From positions 59,393-123,392 of the forward strand of contig JBARUK010000042.1 of assembly GCA_049645705.1 (NCBI GenBank): 64,000 nucleotides of DNA. The letters are read 5' to 3'. Under the pieces are notes generated by a model, which had not been told where the DNA came from, did no database searches, and worked only from the letters and a program-made list of their open reading frames with translations. The DNA is from JBGNFV01 sp049645705. Its GTDB lineage: Bacteria > Bacteroidota > Bacteroidia > Cytophagales > Cyclobacteriaceae. The position numbers were made by a program, and so were the translations under genes. This document shows positions 55,035 through 63,540 of this stretch, piece by piece. Every line of letters begins with the position of its first letter. Positions within the stretch are counted from its first letter, which is position 1.

Positions 55035-55469
55035 ATATTTTGCCGATTAGATATATAGTTCTTCACTGGATTGTTTCTGTCGCCTATTCGTAACCGGTTT
55101 GTCAGAATTATATTTCTGTTTAAAACCAGGCTGTAGACCGGAGGAAGGCGGCGACTTGTAATGTAAAGGATAAATAGAGGAAACTGATAGATAGACCAGT
55201 TACAGAAACGAAAATGAGGGTAAACCCTCATTTTATTCACTGTGCCGAATAAGTATCTTACAATCAGGCACTTGCTGCAAGTATTTTTTTACTATATGAA
55301 AGCAGGCCTTATGAATACGGGAAGACCCGAAATAAGGTAATGATTTTTCGGGAGTGCCTGTGCCTCTGAACAAACTATTGTAAGCCAATCAGACAATACG
55401 ATAAGACAAAATTAAATACATAAGACAAAAGCTTTTATCAATCATTTTTCATTTAAAACCAATTAAGTT
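55035..55469. other. Intergenic region upstream of two divergent genes
   Basis: No gene or repeat seen. A short AAACCAAT string just before P2 also occurs just before P1 (AAACCAATACT), and may belong to a shared leader or promoter-proximal region. Confidence 0.3.
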
Positions 55470-55697
55470 ATGAAAAGGAAACTAAGCCTCGATGAGCTCG
55501 AGATCACCAGTTTTGTAACGGCTATACAGCCTGAACAATCTCATTTGTTTGCCGGTGGTGCCACCGGTACCTGTGCGGGCAGCGGATGTGCGGAGTGTAA
55601 AACACTGCACGGTAGCGGATGTATGACCAACACCTGCCCTGAAGAAGAAGAGCCAACAGTAGTAGACCCTGTCGGTGCTGAAACCACGCCGGGATAA
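55470..55697 (+). CDS. Pinensin-type lanthipeptide precursor P2
   Basis: 75 residues, close relative of P1: leader MKRKLSLDELEITSFVTAI, HLFAGG near residue 26, then core GTCAGSGCAECKTLHGSGC, CMTNTC and an acidic proline-rich tail. P1 and P2 share the TxTCxGSGC core opening and CMT motif but differ in the number of cysteines (five here after the leader, four in P1), so mature products would differ. It is followed by a strong terminator. No tailoring gene adjacent. Confidence 0.8.
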   Translation: MKRKLSLDELEITSFVTAIQPEQSHLFAGGATGTCAGSGCAECKTLHGSGCMTNTCPEEEEPTVVDPVGAETTPG

Positions 55698-55721
55698 GCC
55701 ACTACTTTAGTGAATACCAGG

Positions 55722-55753
55722 AGAGGCAGCCTGTGCAGGCTGCCTCTTTTTGC
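55722..55753 (+). terminator. Rho-independent terminator of precursor P2
   Basis: AGAGGCAGCCTG / CAGGCTGCCTCT with a two-base loop and a T run, 25 bases after the stop. The following 55754-56176 contains no feature I can identify. Confidence 0.85.
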
Positions 55754-56176
55754 ATACGCAGATCCAGTACTGATCGTTTACTCCCCGTAGGTTCACATTT
55801 CCCTAAGCAACTATCGCTTTTGTCAATACTCACCAAGAACATGTAGTTTGTTATAAATTATCTTTCCTCTACATGCACTACAAATAAGTGTAATTAAATC
55901 AAATTCTGTAATATCCCCTGCTTTGGGGTATTGATATGTTGATGTAATATTTGCTATTTGGATTTATTGATCGGCCAAAGAAAGACATATTGATACCAAC
56001 GTGATAAAAACCAGCTAAAAAACATCTTTTGATAACTTTTAGCCAGTACTATTGATCCTGTTTATCAGTTGATTGCTCCTGCAGCTACTTATTCACAGTA
56101 GCTGAATTAAATCACATGTCCTTTCTGGTAAGACTATATTCCTTTACTGAGATAGTGAAGGGGTAAGTATATATTC

Positions 56177-56192
56177 CCTGGTATATACCAGG
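56177..56192. promoter_or_regulatory. 16-bp perfect palindrome upstream of the protease-lectin gene
   Basis: CCTGGTATATACCAGG, ending 43 bases before the start codon at 56235, in a position suited to a dimeric regulator. No regulator gene is adjacent, and a second copy was not found by eye. Confidence 0.45.
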
Positions 56193-56234
56193 TGTTTGCA
56201 CGTAATTTATTCATTTACTTAACCATAAAATTAT

Positions 56235-57371
56235 ATGATAACTAAACATCATATTCGTCTGCTCATTATGTTGCCGCTTATTGCTTTCTGGGCATGTTCG
56301 GAAGACGAAGCTGTGACCGAAATGGAGCCAGCACCTTCTATTGATATGAATGACCCACTGATACAGAAACTCCGGCATGCCGGTTTGCGTACCGAAGGCC
56401 TGCAGGAGTTTGAGGACCACTTTGTGGCTGAGGGAGATATCACCATTTTCAAGAAAGACCTGCATGACCAGCATCACCATGGTGCCAAGACTGAGCAGGC
56501 ACGCTCTACCTACACGGTAGCACCTGCTTACTGGAATGTAAAAGTATACCTGGACGATGCCAGTTTTACTAATCTGAACCTCAGTTCCGCAGTAAACAAT
56601 GCTATATCTGCTATAAACAGCGCCGGGTCTGCCCTGAGCATGAGCAGAGTGTATAACCAGTACCAGGCCAATATCGTCATTTCCCGCCAGGACCAGCTGA
56701 ACGGAGCCTGCGGCAGGGCTGGATTTCCCGGCTCAGACGGCAGGCCTTACAGCCAGGTGCTTATATCTGAGGGAGTAATGGCGGGTAGCGGATATACAAC
56801 TACCGCACATCTGACCTACCTGGTAGCCCACGAGCTAGGCCACTGCATAGGCCTGAGACATACAAACTATAGCTCCTTCGGAGAGCCTACTGCAGACAGG
56901 ATCAACGACACGCCCGGTTCTGACGGCAGCTCTATCATGAACGGCGGTACCTGCGGAGGTACATCTACCAGCTTATCTTACTATGATAAAGTAGCTCTCC
57001 GGGTGCTATACAGCAGTGCACCATCGAATGCTTTGTACAACCTGGTGCCTGGTGAGTCGCTTTCAGCGGGGCAGTACCTGCGATCGACTGATAACCGTTT
57101 TAAAGTAATTATGCAGTCTGACGGAAACCTGGTACTGTACTACTACAATACGCCTATATGGGAGACAAACACTGATGGTACGGCTGCCAGACAGTGTGTC
57201 ATGCAGTCTGATGGCAATATGGTTCTCTACAACTCATCGGGTACCAGTTACTACTGGGATTCAGCCACCCAGGGTTACGATAATGCCTTTGCACAGATAC
57301 AGAACGATGGCAATTTTGTGATCTACCAGGCCAACCAGGCCAGGTGGGAAAGCAATACCGACAACTATTAA
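56235..57371 (+). CDS. Lipoprotein metalloprotease (HEXXH) fused to bulb-type mannose-binding lectin
   Basis: 378 residues. A lipoprotein signal with lipid-acceptor C21 (FWACSED) is followed by a propeptide to about residue 90. The zinc site is AHELGHCIGLRHTN, near residues 198-211 (HExxHxxGxxH), in the dual-action HEIGH/M57-like group. Residues about 275-378 form a B-lectin domain with three QSDGNLVLY-type mannose-binding motifs (QSDGNLVLYYYN, QSDGNMVLYN, QNDGNFVIYQ). The protein should be anchored at the outer membrane, with the lectin holding it on mannose-bearing glycans while the protease acts. The combination is uncommon in my experience. Confidence 0.88.
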   Translation: MITKHHIRLLIMLPLIAFWACSEDEAVTEMEPAPSIDMNDPLIQKLRHAGLRTEGLQEFEDHFVAEGDITIFKKDLHDQHHHGAKTEQARSTYTVAPAYWNVKVYLDDASFTNLNLSSAVNNAISAINSAGSALSMSRVYNQYQANIVISRQDQLNGACGRAGFPGSDGRPYSQVLISEGVMAGSGYTTTAHLTYLVAHELGHCIGLRHTNYSSFGEPTADRINDTPGSDGSSIMNGGTCGGTSTSLSYYDKVALRVLYSSAPSNALYNLVPGESLSAGQYLRSTDNRFKVIMQSDGNLVLYYYNTPIWETNTDGTAARQCVMQSDGNMVLYNSSGTSYYWDSATQGYDNAFAQIQNDGNFVIYQANQARWESNTDNY

Positions 57372-57401
57372 TGCGTGTGTCTTGAGTTAACTTGGTTTTT
57401 T

Positions 57402-57434
57402 AGGGTAGCCACGGGTTTTGCCGGTGGCTACCCT
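57402..57434. terminator. Terminator-like hairpin between convergent genes
   Basis: AGGGTAGCCAC / GTGGCTACCCT with an 11-base loop, preceded by a T run that would act on the minus strand. Confidence 0.55.
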
Positions 57435-57470
57435 TATGTTTGTTGTATGCTCTAAAAATGGATAGACGGC

Positions 57471-58064
57471 CTAATCGTCAGACACCGTGTGGGGTCTGTA
57501 CTCTGTTTGTCTGAGTTCTTCCCTTAGCCCATAGTCAGAGGGCTTGTCTATTACTTCTTTATATAGTTTGGTGTATGCCGGATCATCACCATAGTAAATG
57601 CCTATCATCGTATAGGTAGAGAGAAAGAAAAAGACCAGTCCGGCGACGCCATATATACCTGCCCTGATAAATATCCGGTGGTAATAAGGCACGCGACTGC
57701 GAAAGTAAAATATACCGGCCACCAGGGTCACAATGGCCAACACTATGAGACTGGCGAGTAACTGATAGGTAGCCCCGGACCATAGCATGATCCTGAATAA
57801 TAACCCTATAACGATGGATGAGAGGGCAAAGCCCAGCCCTATAGCCCCTATAATGCGCTTTATGTTTGTATGCCGGTAAGAAGAGTTTTTAAAGATATTC
57901 CTGGCCCGGATGCCATTGACCAGGGCAAAGGTAAATACAAAATACAGTATGGCCAGTAAAGAGCCGGCTATCCCCACAGTCATGTTGGCCCCCTGCAGGT
58001 GCAGGAGTTTCATAATAAATCCCAGCACGAGGGCTGCGGCTAAGACGATCTCAAGTTTTCTCAT
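57471..58064 (-). CDS. Membrane protein with GldL-like N-terminus
   Basis: About 197 residues from ATG 58064 (a longer frame from 58142 has 26 non-homologous-looking residues). Five or six hydrophobic helices are visible: VLAAALVLGFIMKLLHL, AGSLLAILYFVFTFALV, IIGAIGLGFALSSIVIG, LIVLAIVTLVAGIFYF and GVAGLVFFFLSTYTMIG. The first pair resembles GldL-related domains of gliding motility proteins, but this may be only a short shared motif. The C-terminal 45 residues are soluble and charged. Function unknown. Confidence 0.7.
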   Translation of the reverse strand: MRKLEIVLAAALVLGFIMKLLHLQGANMTVGIAGSLLAILYFVFTFALVNGIRARNIFKNSSYRHTNIKRIIGAIGLGFALSSIVIGLLFRIMLWSGATYQLLASLIVLAIVTLVAGIFYFRSRVPYYHRIFIRAGIYGVAGLVFFFLSTYTMIGIYYGDDPAYTKLYKEVIDKPSDYGLREELRQTEYRPHTVSDD

Positions 58065-58486
58065 GAATGCTTTATTTAGGTTATGCGAAGATAGCGATTG
58101 CAGCGACATCAAGTTTGTTGGTACCATCCGCTTTACAGGCATAGCCCGGATGGAACATTTGCATCATCTGAGTAGGCAAAAATACTGCCTGCATAGTATC
58201 ATCAACTCTGGATGCAACCTGCCTTACACTCTTGTTCCAATTATTTTAGAATTTTTAGGGCTGCCGCTGTTACGTTTACCCTGCTTACACTATTAAGCAG
58301 TGAAAAAGAGCTGTGAACAATACAGATAGCAACAAGTGGCAGTGAAGAGTTTTATCAGGCGGTAGTCTTGCAATAGCGTGAGGTACCAGTTAAAGCACTA
58401 ATGCCGGCAGGACCACCTATGGAAGTCAGGTGGTCCTGTTCTTTTTATGGTGTATAGAGAAGTGCGATAGCAGGAATTATAGGGTG
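58065..58486. other. Intergenic region with a terminator-like hairpin
   Basis: No gene seen. A stem AGGACCACCT / AGGTGGTCCT lies at 58409-58437, followed by TGTTCTTTTT on the + strand; it could stop transcription from either side. The rest is unremarkable. Confidence 0.45.
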
Positions 58487-59161
58487 CTATTCCGACAGGC
58501 GGGGCATAAACGGAGCCAGTACCTGCTGCCATATGGCATAGCCTTTCTCATTCATATGCAGGTTGTCTTCCACAAAAATATCCTGGTACACCTCACCGTT
58601 CTCATCCAGCATAGGGTTCCATACATCGGCGTATTTCGTATTATCTGTTCGTTGGGCCAGTTTTTGCAGACCACTGTTTAGCTCTTCGTACGCCTCCTTC
58701 AGGTGCCAGCGGGCGATGCTGGGCTTGGCAGATATAAATACGACCGGTACGCCGGGGAGCTGCTGCGCGAGCATCTGCCTGAGGGTGGCTGCTTCTGCCA
58801 GGATGTCTTCCGGGCTTTCGCCCGCTTCTATGTCGTTGTCTCCTTCGTAGATGAAAATTTTTATAGGATCATACGGCAGTATGAGCTTGTCCCAGTAGTA
58901 CATAAGGTCTGAGAACTGTGAGCCGCCAAAACCACGATTGAGCACGTTATGATGCGGAAAGTGCGCGGCCAGGTCTGTATACATGCGCACAGAAGAACTA
59001 CCGGTAAATAGGACAATGCTATCGCCCGGAGGATTATTGCGGTCCGAGACGGTAAACTGTTCCACTTCGGCCTCGAATCGCTCAGGGCCCTCCTGGCCAT
59101 AGGCGGGTAGGCACAGTACCAGCAGTGTAAATGACAATATGATGAGGCTAATGCGGTTCAT
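58487..59161 (-). CDS. Secreted SGNH/GDSL-family hydrolase
   Basis: 224 residues with a signal peptide (LIILSFTLLVLCLPAYGQ). Block I is IVLFTGSSSVR, block III is FIYEGDNDIEAGES (the N-containing motif), and block V is VEDNLHMNEKGYAIW with the D and H of the triad. Such enzymes hydrolyse ester bonds in carbohydrates or lipids. The serine in block I replaces the GDSL consensus, which is normal for Bacteroidota relatives. No operon partner. Confidence 0.9.
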   Translation of the reverse strand: MNRISLIILSFTLLVLCLPAYGQEGPERFEAEVEQFTVSDRNNPPGDSIVLFTGSSSVRMYTDLAAHFPHHNVLNRGFGGSQFSDLMYYWDKLILPYDPIKIFIYEGDNDIEAGESPEDILAEAATLRQMLAQQLPGVPVVFISAKPSIARWHLKEAYEELNSGLQKLAQRTDNTKYADVWNPMLDENGEVYQDIFVEDNLHMNEKGYAIWQQVLAPFMPRLSE

Positions 59162-59281
59162 ACGTATAGGTGTTTGCTATACAATATACTATAACTGCAT
59201 CACAAAGTGAATCATATTATCGGTGTTTGCAGCTGACATCACTTTCTGTTTTTACTAACCTGTATTTCCTACCTTTACAGC

Positions 59282-59869
59282 GTGACGACGGATCATGACA
59301 TATTAGCCAATATCAGACGCTACGTATCTCTTACGGATGAGGAAGAGGCGGCTTTCCGGGGCATTGTTCGCACCAGCAGGGTACGCCGCCGCCAATACCT
59401 GGTACAGCCCGGGTTTGTCTGTACACATCAGACATATGTGCAGCAGGGTGCCTTCCGCTCGTATTTCGTGACTGGCGAAGGGGCTGAGCACACCGTCCAG
59501 TTTGCAGTAGAAGACTGGTTTATCAGTAATTTCAACAGCTACATAAGCCGCCAGCCTGCTTCCTTGTTTGTAGAGGCACTGGAAGATGGCATGGTGCAGC
59601 AGATCGCGAATGAAGATACAGAAGCCATCTGCACAAATTATCCTGTGTTCGAGCGGTTTTTCAGGCTCGTAGCGCAAAAATCATTTGCCTTCTCACAGCG
59701 GCGCACCCTGTCTAATCTGGGCAAGAATGCGGAGGAGCGATACCTGGAGTTTCTGCAACTGTATCCGGGCATAGCGCAGCGGGTGCCGCAGTATGCACTG
59801 GCCTCCTACCTGGGTATGTCTGCCGAATTTCTCAGCAAGATAAGAAAGCAACTGGCAGGCAGATCTTGA
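59282..59869 (+). CDS. Crp/Fnr family transcriptional regulator
   Basis: 195 residues starting at GTG 59282. Residues 1-120 are a cyclic-nucleotide-binding-like beta-roll (QYLVQPGFVCTHQTYVQQGA, RSYFVTGEGAEHTVQFAVED) and the rest includes a helix-turn-helix (YALASYLGMSAEFLSKIRKQ). Many such Bacteroidota proteins do not bind cAMP and sense redox or other signals. It is followed, 102 bases downstream on the same strand, by a peroxiredoxin and an SDR, which it may control. Confidence 0.9.
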   Translation: MTTDHDILANIRRYVSLTDEEEAAFRGIVRTSRVRRRQYLVQPGFVCTHQTYVQQGAFRSYFVTGEGAEHTVQFAVEDWFISNFNSYISRQPASLFVEALEDGMVQQIANEDTEAICTNYPVFERFFRLVAQKSFAFSQRRTLSNLGKNAEERYLEFLQLYPGIAQRVPQYALASYLGMSAEFLSKIRKQLAGRS

Positions 59870-59971
59870 ACTGGTTCAAGATGCTTTCTTGTTCTGCTTC
59901 ATTCATACGGGCTGGTATACCAGCGACTTTTGTAAGGTCGATAATGACCAAAACAAAAAGTCACAAATCAT

Positions 59972-60637
59972 ATGAGCAAGGTAAAGACGCTCCCCTCCTA
60001 CGGCAATGAACTCGAAACGCTAAGAACAAACCTGGGTAATATGCTACCGGCCGATAAGCTGGCAGTATTTGATAAAGATGCCGTAGAGCTGGGAGCAGCA
60101 CACCGCAATATTCTGAAACAGAAAAAGGGCGATACGGCGCCTGACTTCAGGCTGACCAATGCTACGGGCGAGCCGGTAAGCCTCTCCGAACTACTACGCC
60201 ACGGCAAGGTCGTGATGGTGTTTTACCGTGGTACCTGGTGCCCTTACTGCAACCTGCAGTTGAATATATACAAAGGCGTGCTGCCCCGGCTCACCGAGGC
60301 CAGGGCACAGCTTGTGGCCATATCACCCCAGACGCCGGACGAGTCGCTTACCCTAAAGGAAAAGAACGAACTGCCCTACCAGGTACTCAGTGACCCGGGA
60401 AATGTGGTAGCGAGGCAGTTTACCACTGTATTTAAAAACGGTGAAGCACCCCTGCAGGCGATGGAAGAACTGGGCATTGACTTCGGTACACACTACGCCG
60501 ATGATTCTATGGAGCTGCCCGTACCTGCCGTATTTATAATCGGTACGGACAGGACGGTACTTTTTGCAGAAACGTCGGGCGGTGACTACCGTAACCGGGT
60601 AGAGCCTGAAATAATCCTGAACGCACTAAACGCCTGA
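59972..60637 (+). CDS. Peroxiredoxin-like (AhpC/TSA) protein
   Basis: 221 residues. Residues about 55-215 form the thioredoxin-fold: VVMVFYRGTWCPYCNLQLN holds the peroxidatic cysteine and a CPYC-type second cysteine, as in the DsbA/Grx-like CPYC motif of peroxiredoxin-like proteins, and LVAISPQTPDES follows. DELPVPAVFIIG is the cis-proline strand. Likely reduces peroxides with an external thiol donor. It is closely followed by an SDR gene, one base after the stop. Confidence 0.9.
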   Translation: MSKVKTLPSYGNELETLRTNLGNMLPADKLAVFDKDAVELGAAHRNILKQKKGDTAPDFRLTNATGEPVSLSELLRHGKVVMVFYRGTWCPYCNLQLNIYKGVLPRLTEARAQLVAISPQTPDESLTLKEKNELPYQVLSDPGNVVARQFTTVFKNGEAPLQAMEELGIDFGTHYADDSMELPVPAVFIIGTDRTVLFAETSGGDYRNRVEPEIILNALNA

Positions 60638-60638
60638 T

Positions 60639-61466
60639 ATGATGAGGAAATGGTTTATAACAGGTATATCGAGCGGACTGGGCCAGGCTATGGCCCGGCT
60701 GGTCATGGAAATGGGCGACTATGTAGTAGGTACGTTCCGGCAGCACACACAGGCGGCAGTATTTAACCGTGAACATAAAGGAAAGGGTGAAGCGGTAGTG
60801 CTGGATATCACTGACGCTAACAGGATGGCCGATGTAGTGGAAGAAATAACGAAGCGCCACGGCCAAATAGATGTACTGGTAAATAATGCCGGTGTAGGAT
60901 TTATAGGCGCCATAGAGGAAGCCTCACTGCCGGAAGTACGCAGCGTATTCGAAGCCAACTTCTTCGGTGCGCTGCAACTGACGCAAATACTCCTTCCGGG
61001 CATGCGCAGCAGGAAACAGGGGACTATCGTACAGATATCCTCGCATGGAGGCATAAAGGCCTTTGCTGGTTTCGGGGTGTACAATGCCAGCAAGTTTGCG
61101 CTGGAAGGCGCGAGCGAAGCCATGGCGCAGGAGCTGGCACCGCTGGGGATAAGGGTACTGCTGGTAGAGCCCGGGCCATTCCGTACAGCCTTTGCGGGCA
61201 ATGGGCTGCAGGAGGCATCGGCAGCTATTGCGGACTACAACGAAACGGCCGGAGCCTTCAGGCACATGCTCAGAGATGTACACGGCAGGCAGGAGGGCGA
61301 TCCGCATAAGGCAGCGATGGCCATTTACGATACGGTGACGAGCGGTACGGATAACCTGCGGCTGCCCTTGGGTAAAACAGCACTAAAGACGATACAGATG
61401 AAACTGGATAGTGTACAGCATGATCTGGATGCCGGTCGTAAGGTGGCTGAAATGGTTGTTTTCTGA
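60639..61466 (+). CDS. SDR family NAD(P)-dependent oxidoreductase
   Basis: 275 residues. Cofactor site ITGISSGLGQAMARL at the N-terminus, NNAGVGF at about residue 90, and the catalytic pair in VYNASKFALEG (YxxxK) with a serine in VQISSHGG upstream. Classical SDR fold with a C-terminal extension (LPLGKTALKTIQMKLDSVQ). Substrate unknown. It begins one base after the peroxiredoxin stop, so the two are probably co-translated; the upstream Crp-type regulator may control both. Confidence 0.93.
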   Translation: MMRKWFITGISSGLGQAMARLVMEMGDYVVGTFRQHTQAAVFNREHKGKGEAVVLDITDANRMADVVEEITKRHGQIDVLVNNAGVGFIGAIEEASLPEVRSVFEANFFGALQLTQILLPGMRSRKQGTIVQISSHGGIKAFAGFGVYNASKFALEGASEAMAQELAPLGIRVLLVEPGPFRTAFAGNGLQEASAAIADYNETAGAFRHMLRDVHGRQEGDPHKAAMAIYDTVTSGTDNLRLPLGKTALKTIQMKLDSVQHDLDAGRKVAEMVVF

Positions 61467-61636
61467 TCTGGTTTTAAACTCCGGGAAAAAGCAGAGGGCA
61501 GGCCGTGGTTATCTATACTTACCTGGGGCTTGCCCTGTTTACTGCAGCCTGTAATTAGCCTGGTACTCCCTTACACCATTTACCGGAGGTGTTCCCGGAA
61601 GGGGAGCTTTTTAGCCGGAATAGCTTCCGTAGCAGG

Positions 61637-61873
61637 CTATACCTCTATCAGCTTTTCCTTTACGGCCCGGATGATAAGGCCGACGGTGTTTTTGACATTA
61701 AGCTTGCTCATCAGGTTTTGCCGGTGGCCTTCTACTGTTCGGGGACTAATAAATAGCGCATCGGCAATATCCTGCGTGCCCATTTTCTGACAGATCAGTT
61801 CGAGTACTTCTTTTTCCCGCGTAGTAAGCTGAATGTTCAGATTTACTGACCGGGCTGATGGCCATACTTGTCA
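61637..61873 (-). pseudogene. C-terminal LuxR-type HTH fragment of a response regulator
   Basis: The frame reads LTTREKEVLELICQKMGTQD, then IADALFISPRTVEGHRQNLM, a full GerE helix-turn-helix, ending at a stop at 61637. No receiver domain and no start codon: the open frame begins just after a stop near 61876. It is the 3' end of a lost NarL-type regulator. Its 5' remnant overlaps the start of the convergent-neighbour membrane-protein frame at 61858. Confidence 0.7.
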
Positions 61874-62356
61874 ACCCTAAAGGTGGTAAAGCTCATAAAA
61901 AGTCAGGACGTTATTACTATTATTCCTATATAGGCGTGATTTTGACTGCCTCCGTATTGCTCACGCTTAAGTTCAAGATATTTCTTCCTGGCGCTCACGC
62001 TCTATGGCACCTACCTGATTATTGCGGGGAATTATTATGCAAAGAAAGATGAGAGAATAATTGCCAGGAACTGGTGGATCTTAAGCATCATTATACTAAC
62101 TGTATTCGTTTATTTGGTCGATGGTATTTTTGTCTTATACAACATAAAGCAAATTGGTATCGGCTGGAAAGTTGTTCGGTTAACATATGCAATATATTCG
62201 TCCGGAGACATTCGGGCCAGCAAAGAGCACTTTGGTCCTTTCCGCCATATCAGGTCTGTGAGGTACTTCCATGCTCACAAATCTATAGCAAGCAAGCTAT
62301 ATATAAAAACAGGGGTATTAACCTGCGGTTACCTGTTACTATTCTTCCATCACTAA
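61858..62356 (+). pseudogene. Small membrane protein, frameshifted
   Basis: The first frame (MAILVNPKGGKAHKKSGRYY) gives one hydrophobic helix, SYIGVILTASVLLTLKF. From about 61975 the sense continues in another frame (SRYFFLALTLYGTYLIIAGN, then WWILSIIILTVFVYLVDGIF) to a stop at 62356. Neither frame alone is a sensible protein; together they form a three- or four-helix membrane protein of about 165 residues. One lost base is the simplest explanation. The 3' end overlaps the galactose mutarotase stop by 18 bases. Function unknown. Confidence 0.5.
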
Positions 62357-63397
62357 AAAGCTATAAAGTGTCTCAGAGTGATACCTATTACCTGGTGAGA
62401 GTATGGTAGACGGAAAGTCCGGCCGGTTAGGTGAGTCCGGAAGGTGCTGCGTCTCCAGCGCCAGGCCGGAGTAGCGCCCGAAGTGTCTGCCCCCTTCGTA
62501 GAGCTTTTCTGAAGGAAGGAAGTTGCCGGAAAAGAACTGTATGCCTGGTTCCGTTGTGCGTACTTCCACCTGGCGGCCACTGCCGGTGTGCTGTATCCTG
62601 GCGCAAACCGTATCCATGCCCGTCGGGTCCAGAACAAAGCAGTGGTCATAACCCTCCGTTTCTGACAGGGCCGGATGGTCGATCTTCTCTCCTACCCGAT
62701 GGGCCTCTCTAAAGTCAAATGGCGAACCCTGGACGGGTGCCGGTGCTTCTGCAAGGGGTATGCCTGTGTCGTCTATGGGCAGGTAGCAGGAAGCACGAAG
62801 CCAGAGTGTATGGTCTGTAATGGGCGAACTCATATCACCAGACAGGTTAAAGTAGCTGTGGTGGGTCAGGTTTACCGGCGTCTTTTGGTCCGTTTCGGCC
62901 TCATAGGTGATCTTCATGCTATCGGGACCAAAGATATATGTTACCCGTACCTGCAGGTTACCGGGAAAGCCCTGCTCCCCATCTTTGCTATGGTAGGTGA
63001 AGCGCAGCCTCACTTCATCGTCGCCTGTGTGCACCTCTCCTATCTGCCATATCTGCTTATCGAAGCCGTTAGGACCACCGTGCAGCGTATGTGGGCCATT
63101 GTTTACAGGCAGGGTGTATTCTGTGCCGTCCAGGGTAAATTTACCATTGGCGATACGGTTGGCAAAGCGTCCGATCGTATTACCAAAGTTGCGGTTGTCC
63201 TGCTGGTAGTCTTCCAGCCGGTCGTAACCAAGCACAATGGTTTGCAATTTACCCTCCCGGTCAGGCACCTTCAGGTCCATAAGGGTGGCCCCGTAGCTCA
63301 TGACTGTCGCTTCCAGTCTGCCGGGAAACTGAATAGTCCATCTCTTTACTTCCTCACTGCCTGGATGATCCAGTATGCTTTCAGTTACATTTGCCAT
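62339..63397 (-). CDS. galM: Aldose 1-epimerase (galactose mutarotase)
   Basis: 352 residues. NGPHTLHGGPNGFDKQIW contains the conserved NGP..HGG motif with the first catalytic histidine, LTHHSYFNLSG the second, and ETEGYDHCFVL with GIQFFSGN the catalytic glutamate region (the Q-F-x-S strand). Converts alpha and beta anomers of galactose or glucose before further metabolism; no signal peptide, so cytoplasmic. Length is normal. No sugar gene neighbours are in the window. Confidence 0.94.
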   Translation of the reverse strand: MANVTESILDHPGSEEVKRWTIQFPGRLEATVMSYGATLMDLKVPDREGKLQTIVLGYDRLEDYQQDNRNFGNTIGRFANRIANGKFTLDGTEYTLPVNNGPHTLHGGPNGFDKQIWQIGEVHTGDDEVRLRFTYHSKDGEQGFPGNLQVRVTYIFGPDSMKITYEAETDQKTPVNLTHHSYFNLSGDMSSPITDHTLWLRASCYLPIDDTGIPLAEAPAPVQGSPFDFREAHRVGEKIDHPALSETEGYDHCFVLDPTGMDTVCARIQHTGSGRQVEVRTTEPGIQFFSGNFLPSEKLYEGGRHFGRYSGLALETQHLPDSPNRPDFPSTILSPGNRYHSETLYSFLVMEE

Positions 63398-63540
63398 GTA
63401 GGTAGGACTAGTTTCAGAGGCAGATGGTTAGGGTTTTGATAATAAGAAACTAAACTTTGTTGAAGCCCCGCCTGTCGTCAGCCGCGGGGGGGTGGAATAT
63501 TCACTCTTGGCAAATATAAAGTGGAGTTGGAAAGTAGCAG

